Assembly: GCA_964632355.1 (NCBI GenBank)
Contig: CAZWBW010000041.1
Location: 1 to 22,359 of the forward strand
From: JALOAP01 sp964632355
GTDB taxonomy: Bacteria; Chloroflexota; Dehalococcoidia; Tepidiformales; Tepidiformaceae
Direction of reading: 5' to 3'
DNA length: 22,359 nucleotides
Part shown: one piece after another, positions 15,671-22,359 of the stretch
Numbering within the stretch: the stretch's first letter is position 1
Layout of the letters: each line of letters begins with the position of its first letter
Notes under the pieces: model-generated
What the model saw: only the letters and a program-made list of their open reading frames with translations
Databases searched by the model: none
Told to the model about the DNA's origin: nothing
Position numbers and translations under genes: made by a program

Positions 15671-16252
15671 TTAAGAAATAGGTCGCCCGCCGAGTTCTCG
15701 CCGCGCGGCATCTCGCGCAGCATCAATCCTCGAGAGCAGTTTCGAAGGCTCCGGGACGCCGGACAGGACGAAGTTCGGCTGCGTCCCCGAGGTCTGGCAG
15801 CGCACGCTGCCGAAGTTGAACATCGTTGCGAACACTCCCGACCGCTCGATCGAAAGGTCCTCCACGTTGACCAGGTCCGCCGAGGACATCGCGTGATGGA
15901 ACCAGTGGTTCTTGTTGCTATCGATGAGCCGCTGGTTCGTCACTACCCAGACGTCGTTCTCGTACCGGTACCACGTGAAGTACGCACGGATAGCCCAGCC
16001 TACGACCCACAGGACCGAGACCGCGATCGTGATCCAGCCCGGCACGCCACCGAGGCCCGCCGTCGACGCTACCACGATGAGCAACACCGCCGCAGGGACC
16101 AGCGCTACGAGGGCGAACCCGACCAGCTTCGACCACACGAACAACGGATGGCGGCGAGCACGCAGGATCACGTACTCGCCGCCTTGCAGGTCGAATGGAA
16201 GCTTGAACGCGTGGACGGGTTGTGCAGGACTGGCGGTTTCGATCGGGTCCAT
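15671..16252 (-). CDS. Bacterial PH-domain (bPH2/YdbS-like) membrane protein
   Basis: A 193-residue membrane protein of unknown function. Two hydrophobic helices (about 38-63 and 70-93) come after an N-terminal strand region (GGEYVILRARRHPLFVW). They are followed by a PH-like beta domain: YRYENDVWVVTNQRLIDS, then VNVEDLSIERSGVFATMF and FNFGSVRCQTSG. This is the usual shape of the PF03703-type 'bacterial PH' proteins of the inner membrane. AGGAGG lies about five bases before ATG 16252. The gene begins 17 bases after the ilvD stop and ends 36 bases before the M23 gene, so it sits in an ilvD operon, possibly with an envelope role like the peptidase. Confidence 0.85.
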   Translation of the reverse strand: MDPIETASPAQPVHAFKLPFDLQGGEYVILRARRHPLFVWSKLVGFALVALVPAAVLLIVVASTAGLGGVPGWITIAVSVLWVVGWAIRAYFTWYRYENDVWVVTNQRLIDSNKNHWFHHAMSSADLVNVEDLSIERSGVFATMFNFGSVRCQTSGTQPNFVLSGVPEPSKLLSRIDAARDAARRELGGRPIS

Positions 16253-16269
16253 CGCCCCTCCTGCTCGAG

Positions 16270-17943
16270 CTACTGCGTTACGGCGCCCTCCGCCGCGCTC
16301 GAGACCGAGCGAGCATACTTCGCGAACACACCCCGTGTGTACTTCGGTGCCGGCGGCTGCCAGCCCTGCCGCCGCTCTGCCAGTTCCTCTTCGCTCACCT
16401 CGAGGTTCAGCTGCCGGTTCGGAATGTCGATCGTGATCATGTCGCCCTCGCGCACGAACGCGATTGGGCCACCGACCGCCGCCTCCGGTGCAACGTGACC
16501 CGCCATCAAGCCGCGCGTCGCACCGCTGAACCGCCCATCGGTGAGGAGCGCGACCGACTCGCCGAGGCCTTCGCCGACCAGTGCTGCGGTTACGCCAAGC
16601 ATTTCGCGCATGCCGGGGCCGCCCTTCGGGCCCTCGTTGCGAATCACCACCACGTCGCCGGGTTTGATCTTGCGCTCCGACACGGCCTTGAACGCGTCTT
16701 CCTCGCACTCGAACACGCGCGCGGGCCCGCGGTGGGTCATCCGCTCGTGGCCGGCCACCTTGATGACGCACCCCTCCGGCGCGAGGTTGCCCTTGAGGAT
16801 GACCAGCCCGCCGGTCGGCTTCAGCGCCTTGTCAATCGGAAGGATGACGTCCTGCCCCGGCGTCTCGACGGCCGACTCCGCCTCTTCCGCCAGCGTCTTG
16901 CCCGTGACCGTCATCTGGTCGGCGTGCAGCTTGCCCGCTTCGATGAGGCGCTTCGCGAGCAGCCGGGTCCCGCCTGCGCGGTCCATATCGAGCGCCACAT
17001 ACCGCCCGCCCGGCCGCAGGTCACCGATGAGCGGAGTCCGCTCGCTCACCCGGTCGAAGTCGTCGATCGTCAGGTCCACGCCCGCCTCGCGCGCGAGCGC
17101 CAGCAGGTGGAGGACCACGTTCGTCGAACCGCCGGTCGAAGCCGCGCACGCGATGCCGTTTTCGAAGGCCTCACGCGTCAGGAGGTCCAGCGGCCGCACG
17201 CCCCGCCGCAGCACATCCATCACCAGTTCGCCAGCCTTGTAAGCGACCTCCTCCTTGCGGGGGTCCGTAGCGCCGGGTGTGCTGCTGCCCATCGGCGCCA
17301 GCCCCAGGAACTCCATCACGGTCGCCATCGTGTTGGCCGTGTACTGCGCGCCACAGGCGCCAGCGCCCGGGCACGCGGCGTCCACGATCTCTTCGAGTTC
17401 ATCCTCGCTGATCTTGCCCGCGGCGTGCGCGCCGACGCCTTCGAACACGTCCTGGATTGTGACGTCGCGGCCCTTGTACTTGCCCGGCGCAATCGAACCG
17501 CCATACAGGATCAGGCTCGGGATATTCAGCCTGGCCAGCGCCATCGCCGCGCCGGGAATCGTCTTGTCGCACCCGACGATGACGACGGCGGCGTCGAACG
17601 AGTAGCCGATGCCCGCAAGCTCGATCGAGTCCGCAATCACCTCGCGGCTAATGAGCGAGGCCTTCATCCCCTCGGTGCCCATCGTGACACCGTCGCTGAT
17701 CGAGACGGTGTTCACTTCCATGGGCGTGCCACCCGCAGCGCGAACGCCCGCCATTACGTGCTTCGCGAGTTCACGCTGGTTGAAGTTGCACGGCATCGTG
17801 CCGATCCACTCGTGCGCGACCATCACGAGCGGCTTGCGGAGGTCTTCGGAAGTGAATCCCACCGACTTCAGATAGGAGCGGGCGGGCGCGCGGTCGGGCC
17901 CATCCACCATATGGCGGCTTCGTCCACGGGGATCAAATGACAT
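16270..17943 (-). CDS. ilvD: Dihydroxy-acid dehydratase
   Basis: Third step of branched-chain amino acid synthesis: dehydration of dihydroxyisovalerate or dihydroxymethylvalerate to the 2-keto acid, using an Fe-S cluster, in the cytosol. The 557-residue length is that of the family. The three cluster cysteines are visible: C52 (MPCNFNQ), C125 (GCDKTIPG) and C197 (CPGAGACGAQYTANTM). Conserved K127, the ASTGGSTNVVLHLLA stretch and the C-terminal DGRFSGATRG segment are also present. ATG 17943 has GGAG six bases upstream; the open frame runs further back to 18180, but that part is not family-like. ilvD leads a minus-strand block with the PH-domain and M23 genes. ilvC is far away and in the opposite orientation. 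Confidence 0.98.
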   Translation of the reverse strand: MSFDPRGRSRHMVDGPDRAPARSYLKSVGFTSEDLRKPLVMVAHEWIGTMPCNFNQRELAKHVMAGVRAAGGTPMEVNTVSISDGVTMGTEGMKASLISREVIADSIELAGIGYSFDAAVVIVGCDKTIPGAAMALARLNIPSLILYGGSIAPGKYKGRDVTIQDVFEGVGAHAAGKISEDELEEIVDAACPGAGACGAQYTANTMATVMEFLGLAPMGSSTPGATDPRKEEVAYKAGELVMDVLRRGVRPLDLLTREAFENGIACAASTGGSTNVVLHLLALAREAGVDLTIDDFDRVSERTPLIGDLRPGGRYVALDMDRAGGTRLLAKRLIEAGKLHADQMTVTGKTLAEEAESAVETPGQDVILPIDKALKPTGGLVILKGNLAPEGCVIKVAGHERMTHRGPARVFECEEDAFKAVSERKIKPGDVVVIRNEGPKGGPGMREMLGVTAALVGEGLGESVALLTDGRFSGATRGLMAGHVAPEAAVGGPIAFVREGDMITIDIPNRQLNLEVSEEELAERRQGWQPPAPKYTRGVFAKYARSVSSAAEGAVTQ

Positions 17944-18139
17944 GACGGACTCCGGAGCAGTGAATTCGTACGTGTGTGAAAGCGTACCTCTCCGCACCTT
18001 CTCGTTCGAATGCCAGTTCCCAGCGAACCGTCGCAGCCAATCGCACGCCGGGTTCTGTTCGTTTGTGCGCTGGCGGACAACGGGTTGGCCGGGCGACGGA
18101 CAGGTTGCAGCGTGCGACGGCTTCATCCACCATCGCCCC

Positions 18140-19005
18140 GTGCCCATCGAACTGCGTTCCGGCCCGGCGGTCGCGGTCATCCTGCCTGAGTACGGTGGCC
18201 GCCTTCACCAGCTCACCCTGGCCATCGACGGCCAGCCCGAACCGCTCCTGCACACGCCCGACAACCCTCCGGAGTACCGCGACCGTCCGACGCGCGGGGG
18301 CTCGTTCCCGATGGCCCCGTGGCCGAACCGCGTCCGCGACGGCAGGTTCGATTTCCAGGGAGCCACGTACGAACTCCCGGTTGATGGCCGGCCGCACGCG
18401 ATGCACGGTCGCGTCCACTTCGCCGAATGGGAGGTCGTTGCCCGCACCGCCCGCATCGTCGAGCTGGTTTCGCCCTTCGACGACGGGTGGCCGTGGCCGG
18501 GCAAAGCCTGGCAACGCTACGAAATCACCGACACGAGCCTCCGCATGAAGCTCGAAGTCCGCGCCGAGCGCGATGCGTTCCCGGCGGGCTGCGGCTGGCA
18601 TCCCTGGTTCCGGCGCGAACTCCGGGGCAACGAAGCGCGCCTGCGCGTTCCTGCCGGCCGCCGGTACATCCTCGAAGACGGCATCCCGACCGGCGAAATG
18701 GTCGAACCGAGCGGCGACCACGATCTCCGGGAACTCGTGCCGCTCGGGGACCGGCGGCTTGACGACTGCTACACGGAACTCGAGGGGCCAATCGAAATCG
18801 ACTGGGGTGCCGTTCGCCTGGCCATGACCATCGCGTGCCCGCAGCCGCACGTGCAGGTGTTCACACCCGAGTACGCGTTCTGCGTCGAACCCCAGACGTG
18901 CGCTCCCGACGCATTCAANNNNNNNNNNGCGTGACCAGTGGGATGGCCATCGCTGCACCCGGGCGGCCGGTGGGTATCGAATCTCGCTGGAGCTGGGAAC
19001 TCTAG
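18140..19005 (+). CDS. galM: Aldose 1-epimerase (mutarotase), split by an assembly gap
   Basis: Interconverts alpha and beta anomers of aldoses in the cytosol. From GTG 18140 the protein starts directly with the family's first strand (PIELRSGPAVAVILPEYGGRL-like). The substrate Arg is in PWPNRVRDG (R65), the histidines are in HAMHG (H86, H89), the catalytic acid is H154 in GWHPWF and the catalytic base is E250 in FCVEPQT. The frame reaches PDAF and then ten Ns. After the gap, VTSGMAIAAPGRPVGIES and a TAG at 19003-19005 give the expected family C-terminus, but in another frame. The N run is therefore a placeholder, and the true gap length should be 2 modulo 3. No ribosome-binding site is seen before the GTG. 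The gene is divergent from ilvD. Confidence 0.85.
18919..18928. other. Assembly gap (10 Ns) inside the mutarotase gene
   Basis: Ten N characters interrupt the gene just after the PDAF motif. With ten bases the frame hits a TGA at once; with a length of 2 modulo 3 the frame joins a normal C-terminus. This is a scaffolding placeholder, not biology. Confidence 0.97.
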
Positions 19006-19994
19006 CGCAGGAGGGTCTCCACCGCGCGCCCGAACTTCACCGGGTCGCGGGTATCGATGGTGACGTTGTGCACGTCGACGCCAAGCGCTTCGTATTCGCG
19101 AATCTGGGCGAGGCACTCCTCCGCGTTGCCAGCGAAGCCGAGGTCGTTTAGCAGGTGCTCTGGGATCGCCGCCGCGCCCGCCTTCGAGCCCTGCTCGTTG
19201 AATACCTTGCGGATGTGCGCAACTTCGTCGGAATACCCGAATCGCGAGAGCTGCTTGTAGTAGAAGTCGCCCATGCGCGCGATGTAGAAGGCGAGGAACC
19301 CGCGGCCCGTGTCCCGGGCGTTCGGGTCATCGCTCACCGTCACTCCACCGGCCTTCACTTCGACCGACTTCGGATCCCGACCGGCCTCCGCGACCCACTT
19401 CCGGAACTGCTCGATCTCACCGCCGAGCGCGCTCTTCGGGATCATGGCCGGCATCCACCCGTCGGCGATCTCGGCCGTCATCTTCACGCTCTTCGGATTC
19501 AATGTCGCGAGGAAGATGGGAATGTGGTCGCGAACGGGTGTGAAGCGCAGCGTGAACCCCCGGTCCATCTTGAACCACTTCCCGGAGTACACGAGCTTCT
19601 CGCCGCGCATCAGCATGTTGATGATTTCCACGGTCTCGCGGATGCGGGCCAGCGACGGCTGGAACGGGATGCCGTGGAAGTGTTCGATGACGTTCGCGCT
19701 CGATGCCCCGAGCCCGATGATCGCGCGCCCTCCGCTCCACTCGTCGAGCGTCGCGAAGTGCTGCGCCAGCGCTCCCGGCGACCGCGAGTAGACGTTCACG
19801 ATGCCGGTCGCCAGCTTGATGCGCTGCGTTTTCTCGGCGATCGATATCAATAGCGAGAACGCGTCGCGTGCCCAGCCCTCGGGCACCCAGAACGAGTCGA
19901 TTCCCGTCTCGTCCGCGATCTTCGCCAGTTCGATCGCGTCCTCTTTCTTCATGTCGAACTGCCAGGTGACCCCCACCGACAGTTTTCGCGTCAC
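19002..19994 (-). CDS. LLM-class (luciferase-like) F420-dependent oxidoreductase
   Basis: A 330-residue TIM-barrel flavin/F420 oxidoreductase of the luciferase-like monooxygenase class. Typical landmarks include SFWVPEGWARDAFSLL near 34-49, RIKLATGIVNVYSRSP near 58-73, and QHFATLDEWSGGRAIIGLGAS near 78-98. PIFLATLNPKSVKMTAEIADG follows at mid-length. These fit the F420-dependent N5,N10-methylene-H4MPT-reductase-like subgroup, but cofactor and substrate are not fixed by the sequence I can read. The start is GTG with AAGGAG about nine bases upstream. The gene follows the small DUF5652-like gene by 72 bp on the same strand. Its TAG stop shares the palindrome CTAG (19002-19005) with the stop of the convergent mutarotase. 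Confidence 0.92.
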   Translation of the reverse strand: MTRKLSVGVTWQFDMKKEDAIELAKIADETGIDSFWVPEGWARDAFSLLISIAEKTQRIKLATGIVNVYSRSPGALAQHFATLDEWSGGRAIIGLGASSANVIEHFHGIPFQPSLARIRETVEIINMLMRGEKLVYSGKWFKMDRGFTLRFTPVRDHIPIFLATLNPKSVKMTAEIADGWMPAMIPKSALGGEIEQFRKWVAEAGRDPKSVEVKAGGVTVSDDPNARDTGRGFLAFYIARMGDFYYKQLSRFGYSDEVAHIRKVFNEQGSKAGAAAIPEHLLNDLGFAGNAEECLAQIREYEALGVDVHNVTIDTRDPVKFGRAVETLLR

Positions 19995-20066
19995 GTGTCC
20001 TTCTCCTTGCTTGGTCTCGACATGCTGGCGACCCTACGGGGTTTCGCCGGCATGTTCCCGCGAACG

Positions 20067-20282
20067 TCACGCCGCAGCAAAGTCCGACTCTTCGTTGAGT
20101 TCGTCCTCCTCTCGCCCCGCGAACCGGAGCAGGTACACCATCGGGAGGATGCCGACGCTGTTCACCAGCACCAGCGGCCCGATCCAGCGGTACTGCCGGT
20201 TCCGTATCGCGGTGACGATGGCGACCGCCTTCCACGCCGTGTCCCAGAGGAAGATCGCGGTTCCAATTCGTTTCTTGCTCAT
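20067..20282 (-). CDS. Small DUF5652-like membrane protein
   Basis: A 71-residue protein. A helix with WDTAWKAVAIVTAIRNRQYRW (about 14-33) precedes a hydrophobic segment WIGPLVLVNSVGILPMVYLL and a charged acidic tail (REEDELNEESD). The 'W...A..AI RN.Q..W...L..N..GILP..YL' pattern is that of DUF5652-type small membrane proteins, whose function is unknown. The start ATG at 20282 has no Shine-Dalgarno sequence; a TAGAAT six bases upstream suggests a leaderless transcript. It lies upstream of the LLM oxidoreductase gene on the same strand and is divergent from the TRIC-family gene across 46 bp. Confidence 0.75.
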   Translation of the reverse strand: MSKKRIGTAIFLWDTAWKAVAIVTAIRNRQYRWIGPLVLVNSVGILPMVYLLRFAGREEDELNEESDFAAA

Positions 20283-20288
20283 CGCTGC

Positions 20289-20294
20289 ATTCTA
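20289..20294 (-). promoter_or_regulatory. Candidate -10 for a leaderless DUF5652-like transcript
   Basis: TAGAAT (minus strand) ends six bases before the ATG at 20282, so transcription would begin at or next to the start codon. The -35 region is poor. A missing ribosome-binding site supports leaderless translation. Confidence 0.4.
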
Positions 20295-20328
20295 AGCCCA
20301 TGCATTGAGGAACCGATCGCGCCGCCGC

Positions 20329-20961
20329 ATGCTGTTCTGTGTGGACGTCGATACCACCGACCTCGTGCAGGCCCTCGACCGCGTAGGTATCGTCGCGTTT
20401 GCCCTTTCCGGCGTCGAACTCGGTGCACGCCGCCGCCTCGATCTGTTCGGTCTGCTGGTCATGGGTGTCGTCACAGCAACCGGCGGCGGCCTCGTTCGCG
20501 ACGTCATCCTCGGCCGCATCCCGTTCGTGCTCGAACACCCGGACTACCTGCTCTGGGCCGTGCTCTCGTCGGGCATCGCTATCGCCACGGTCTGGGTCGG
20601 CCGAACCATTCCCCGCCGGCTCGTGACGGTAGCCGACGCCGCAGGACTTGGCGCCTTCGCGGCCGCCGGAGCACTCGCCGCGCTCAACTTCGACCTCGCA
20701 ATGCCCGCCGTTGTGCTGCTCGCGATCGTTACTGCCACTGGTGGCGGCGTCATCCGCGACCTCCTCGCCGACCGCGTCCCGCTCGTCCTTCGCTCCGAAG
20801 TCAACGCCACCGCGGCAGCGCTCGGCGGTTTCGTCGTCTGGCTCCTCGAACCGCTCTCAAACGGGACAGCGGCGCTCGCGGGGGTCGCCGTGACCAGCGC
20901 CGTCCGTGTCATCACGCTTGCCTACGGCATCCACCTGCCGTCCGCGAAGCGCCGCCGCTAG
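20329..20961 (+). CDS. TRIC/UPF0126 family membrane protein
   Basis: A 210-residue inner-membrane protein of the UPF0126 family (bacterial TRIC-type cation channel homologues such as YadS). It consists of two similar three-helix repeats. Each carries the TATGGG-x2-RD-x4-R-[IV]-P-x-VL signature, at about 49-68 and 135-154, in which the glycine-rich kink lines the pore in TRIC structures. A seventh helix follows (about 183-201), with a basic tail. The start is uncertain: ATG 20329 is used here; TTG 20305 and GTG 20341 are in frame, and none has a well-placed ribosome-binding site. The stop is four bases from the stop of the convergent dppC-like gene. Confidence 0.88.
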   Translation: MLFCVDVDTTDLVQALDRVGIVAFALSGVELGARRRLDLFGLLVMGVVTATGGGLVRDVILGRIPFVLEHPDYLLWAVLSSGIAIATVWVGRTIPRRLVTVADAAGLGAFAAAGALAALNFDLAMPAVVLLAIVTATGGGVIRDLLADRVPLVLRSEVNATAAALGGFVVWLLEPLSNGTAALAGVAVTSAVRVITLAYGIHLPSAKRRR

Positions 20962-20965
20962 GCTG

Positions 20966-21907
20966 CTACCGCGTCCGCAACCGCGGGTCCAGCACGTCCC
21001 GCAGCGCATCGCCGAACATGTTGAAACTGTAGACGGTCAGGAAAATCGCCAGGCCCGGGAAGATCGCCAGGTGCGGGTGCCGGGTGATCTGCTCCCGGTT
21101 CTCCGTCAGCATGCGGCCCCAGCTCGCCGTCGGCGGCTGCACCCCATACCCGAGAAAGGATAGCGACGACTCGATCAGGATTGCGCTCCCAATCTGAATC
21201 GAAGCGCCCACCAGCACGACCGCGAACACGTTCGGCAGGATGTGAACGAACACGATGCGGAAGTCGGGCGCCCCGATGACCCGTGCCGCCTCGATGTACT
21301 GGTTCTGTTTCGCCGCGATGGTTGCGCCGCGTATCACGCGCGACGAACCGAGCGATACCAGCACGCCAAGGGCCACCGAGATCCGCATCACGACCTCGCC
21401 CGACGGCGAAAGCCCCAGGAAATCGGGGGGGAACTGCGTGAGCGTCGTCACCACCAGGATGATGAAGATCAGGCCGGGCAGCGAGATCCCGATGTCGACC
21501 AGCCGCTGCACCAGGATGTCGAACCAGCCGCCGAAATATCCCGAGAAAATCCCGAGCAGGGTCGCGATCGTCGAGCTAACGGCAACGACCAGGATGCCAA
21601 TGACAATCGACGTTCGTGCACCGTACACAATGCGCGCGTAGATATCCCGCCCGAACTGATCGGTGCCGAACCAGTACTCCGCCGAAGGCCCCTGGAGCCG
21701 GTCGCGAACCTGTCCAACGTCCGGGTTCGCGCTGGTGAACAACCCCGGCGCAATTGCCATCACGATAAGGAGCAGGATAAACGCCGCTCCGAACGCACCA
21801 AGCGGCTTCTTGCGCAGGAAGTTCAGTACCGAACGCCGGTACCGGCTAAACCCGCTGAGTTCGGGGCGTAGCGCGTATTGTTCGAGTATCTGTGCGTCGC
21901 TCGCCAT
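20966..21907 (-). CDS. Dipeptide/oligopeptide ABC transporter permease, DppC/OppC type
   Basis: A 313-residue inner-membrane permease of a peptide/nickel-type (PepT family) ABC importer. It has an N-terminal OppC_N helix (about 34-57), then the typical GTDQFGRDIYARIVYGARTS (81-100), followed by five more helices. The cytoplasmic EAA loop that docks the ATPase is EAARVIGAPDFRIVFVHILPN-like, beginning at 206. The C-terminus ends FGDALRDVLDPRLRTR, as in the family. The ATG directly abuts the TAA of the upstream dppB-like gene, with a weak AGGT before it, so translation is probably coupled. No ATPase or binding-protein gene follows; the next gene is convergent, so those partners lie upstream of the window edge or elsewhere. 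The substrate (dipeptide, oligopeptide, nickel) cannot be told. Confidence 0.95.
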   Translation of the reverse strand: MASDAQILEQYALRPELSGFSRYRRSVLNFLRKKPLGAFGAAFILLLIVMAIAPGLFTSANPDVGQVRDRLQGPSAEYWFGTDQFGRDIYARIVYGARTSIVIGILVVAVSSTIATLLGIFSGYFGGWFDILVQRLVDIGISLPGLIFIILVVTTLTQFPPDFLGLSPSGEVVMRISVALGVLVSLGSSRVIRGATIAAKQNQYIEAARVIGAPDFRIVFVHILPNVFAVVLVGASIQIGSAILIESSLSFLGYGVQPPTASWGRMLTENREQITRHPHLAIFPGLAIFLTVYSFNMFGDALRDVLDPRLRTR

Positions 21908-22359
21908 TTAGCTGTACCTGATCCTTGGGTCGAGAACGGAGTACAAAAGGTCAACTCCCAGGTTCGCGAACACGACCACCAGCGCGACCAGCACATTGAT
22001 CGCCTGGATCACCGGGTAGTCGTGCTGGTTCACTGCCGAGATGTAATAGCGGCCAATTCCCGGGATGCTGTAAATCGTCTCGATGATCACCGTGCCGCCC
22101 ACAACCACAGGGAGCTGGAGCCCGACGATTGTGACGACCGGGATCAACGCATTACGCATGGCGTGACGAACGATGATCGCCCGTTCGCGCAACCCCTTCG
22201 CCCATGCGGTTCGGATGTAGTCCTGCCGGAGCACCTCGAGCATGGCCGAGCGCGTGAACCGCATGACGCTCCCGGATAGGCCTGTGCCAAGGATGAGCGC
22301 CGGGAACCACATCATCTTCAGGTTCCCGATCGGGTCGTCCGTGAACTTGACATAGTTCT
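21908..22359 (-). CDS. Dipeptide/oligopeptide ABC transporter permease, DppB/OppB type (5' end off the window)
   Basis: The C-terminal 149 residues of the second permease of the transporter. The frame stays open to the right edge, upstream of an internal ATG at 22315, so the start is outside. The EAA loop is DYIRTAWAKGLRERAIIVRH followed by AMRNALIPVVTIVG. The ending YYISAVNQHDYPVIQAIN and DLLYSVLDPRIRYS is standard for DppB/OppB. Its TAA touches the ATG of the dppC-like gene. Together they form the heterodimeric membrane channel. Confidence 0.95.
   Translation of the reverse strand, partial: NYVKFTDDPIGNLKMMWFPALILGTGLSGSVMRFTRSAMLEVLRQDYIRTAWAKGLRERAIIVRHAMRNALIPVVTIVGLQLPVVVGGTVIIETIYSIPGIGRYYISAVNQHDYPVIQAINVLVALVVVFANLGVDLLYSVLDPRIRYS

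Noticed and set aside
16222..17940. A 572-codon plus-strand open frame
   Set aside because: Shadow of ilvD; the ilvD frame carries the Fe-S cysteines and has a ribosome-binding site.
17944..18180. N-terminal extension of IlvD by 79 residues
   Set aside because: IlvD proteins begin near the residues after ATG 17943, which has a good ribosome-binding site; the extension overlaps the start of the divergent mutarotase gene.
1..22359. CRISPR arrays, tRNA genes, transposases, prophage or toxin-antitoxin genes
   Set aside because: None seen: no regularly spaced direct repeats, no cloverleaf-like sequence in the gaps and no matching protein motifs.

Overview
The window is a high-GC, gene-dense bacterial segment with no rRNA, tRNA, phage, insertion sequence or CRISPR array that I can see. 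Gene content points to a free-living aerobic or microaerobic bacterium. It holds branched-chain amino acid synthesis (ilvC, ilvD), heme A synthesis (ctaA-ctaB), an F420-type LLM oxidoreductase, an ether-lipid-synthase-like flavoenzyme, a SufR-type Fe-S regulator and a dipeptide-type ABC transporter. The mix, together with frequent GTG and TTG starts, would fit Chloroflexota (for example the Dehalococcoidia/Tepidiforma side). That placement is an inference from gene types only and needs a database search. A run of ten Ns at 18919-18928 shows the sequence is a scaffold, probably metagenome-derived.

Layout, left to right. Positions 1-3089 (minus strand): an M1 aminopeptidase N that runs off the left edge, preceded by a five-helix membrane protein. 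3243-5122 (plus): a tandem NTF2/SnoaL-like protein followed by ilvC, closed by a strong bidirectional hairpin terminator. 5196-8256 (minus): a soluble PAS-PAS-GAF histidine kinase and then an NAD-dependent epimerase. 8257-8630: the only long non-coding stretch. It is a divergent regulatory region with four copies of a 7-bp element in alternating orientation, upstream of a SufR-like regulator (8631-9323, plus) and a metallo-beta-lactamase-fold hydrolase (9357-10145, plus).

10150-17943 is one long minus-strand block. In transcription order it reads ilvD, a bacterial PH-domain membrane protein, an M23 peptidase, ctaA, ctaB, a TauE/SafE permease and an AGPS-like FAD enzyme. The ilvD-PH-M23 genes and the ctaA-ctaB genes are tightly spaced and look like two operons or sub-operons. 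18140-19005 (plus) is an aldose 1-epimerase interrupted by the N run, with its C-terminus recoverable after the gap. It converges on an LLM oxidoreductase (19002-19994, minus), which sits behind a small DUF5652-like membrane protein (20067-20282, minus). A TRIC/UPF0126 membrane protein (20329-20961, plus) converges on the DppC and partial DppB permease genes at the right edge.

Most of the window looks like ordinary chromosomal housekeeping and metabolic DNA; I do not find a clear new multi-gene system. The most interesting items are the operator-like array before the SufR-like regulator, the regulator's altered cysteine set, three convergent gene pairs that end within 4 bp of each other with no visible terminator, the AGPS-type histidine motif in a bacterium, and the coupling of ilvD to cell-envelope genes.
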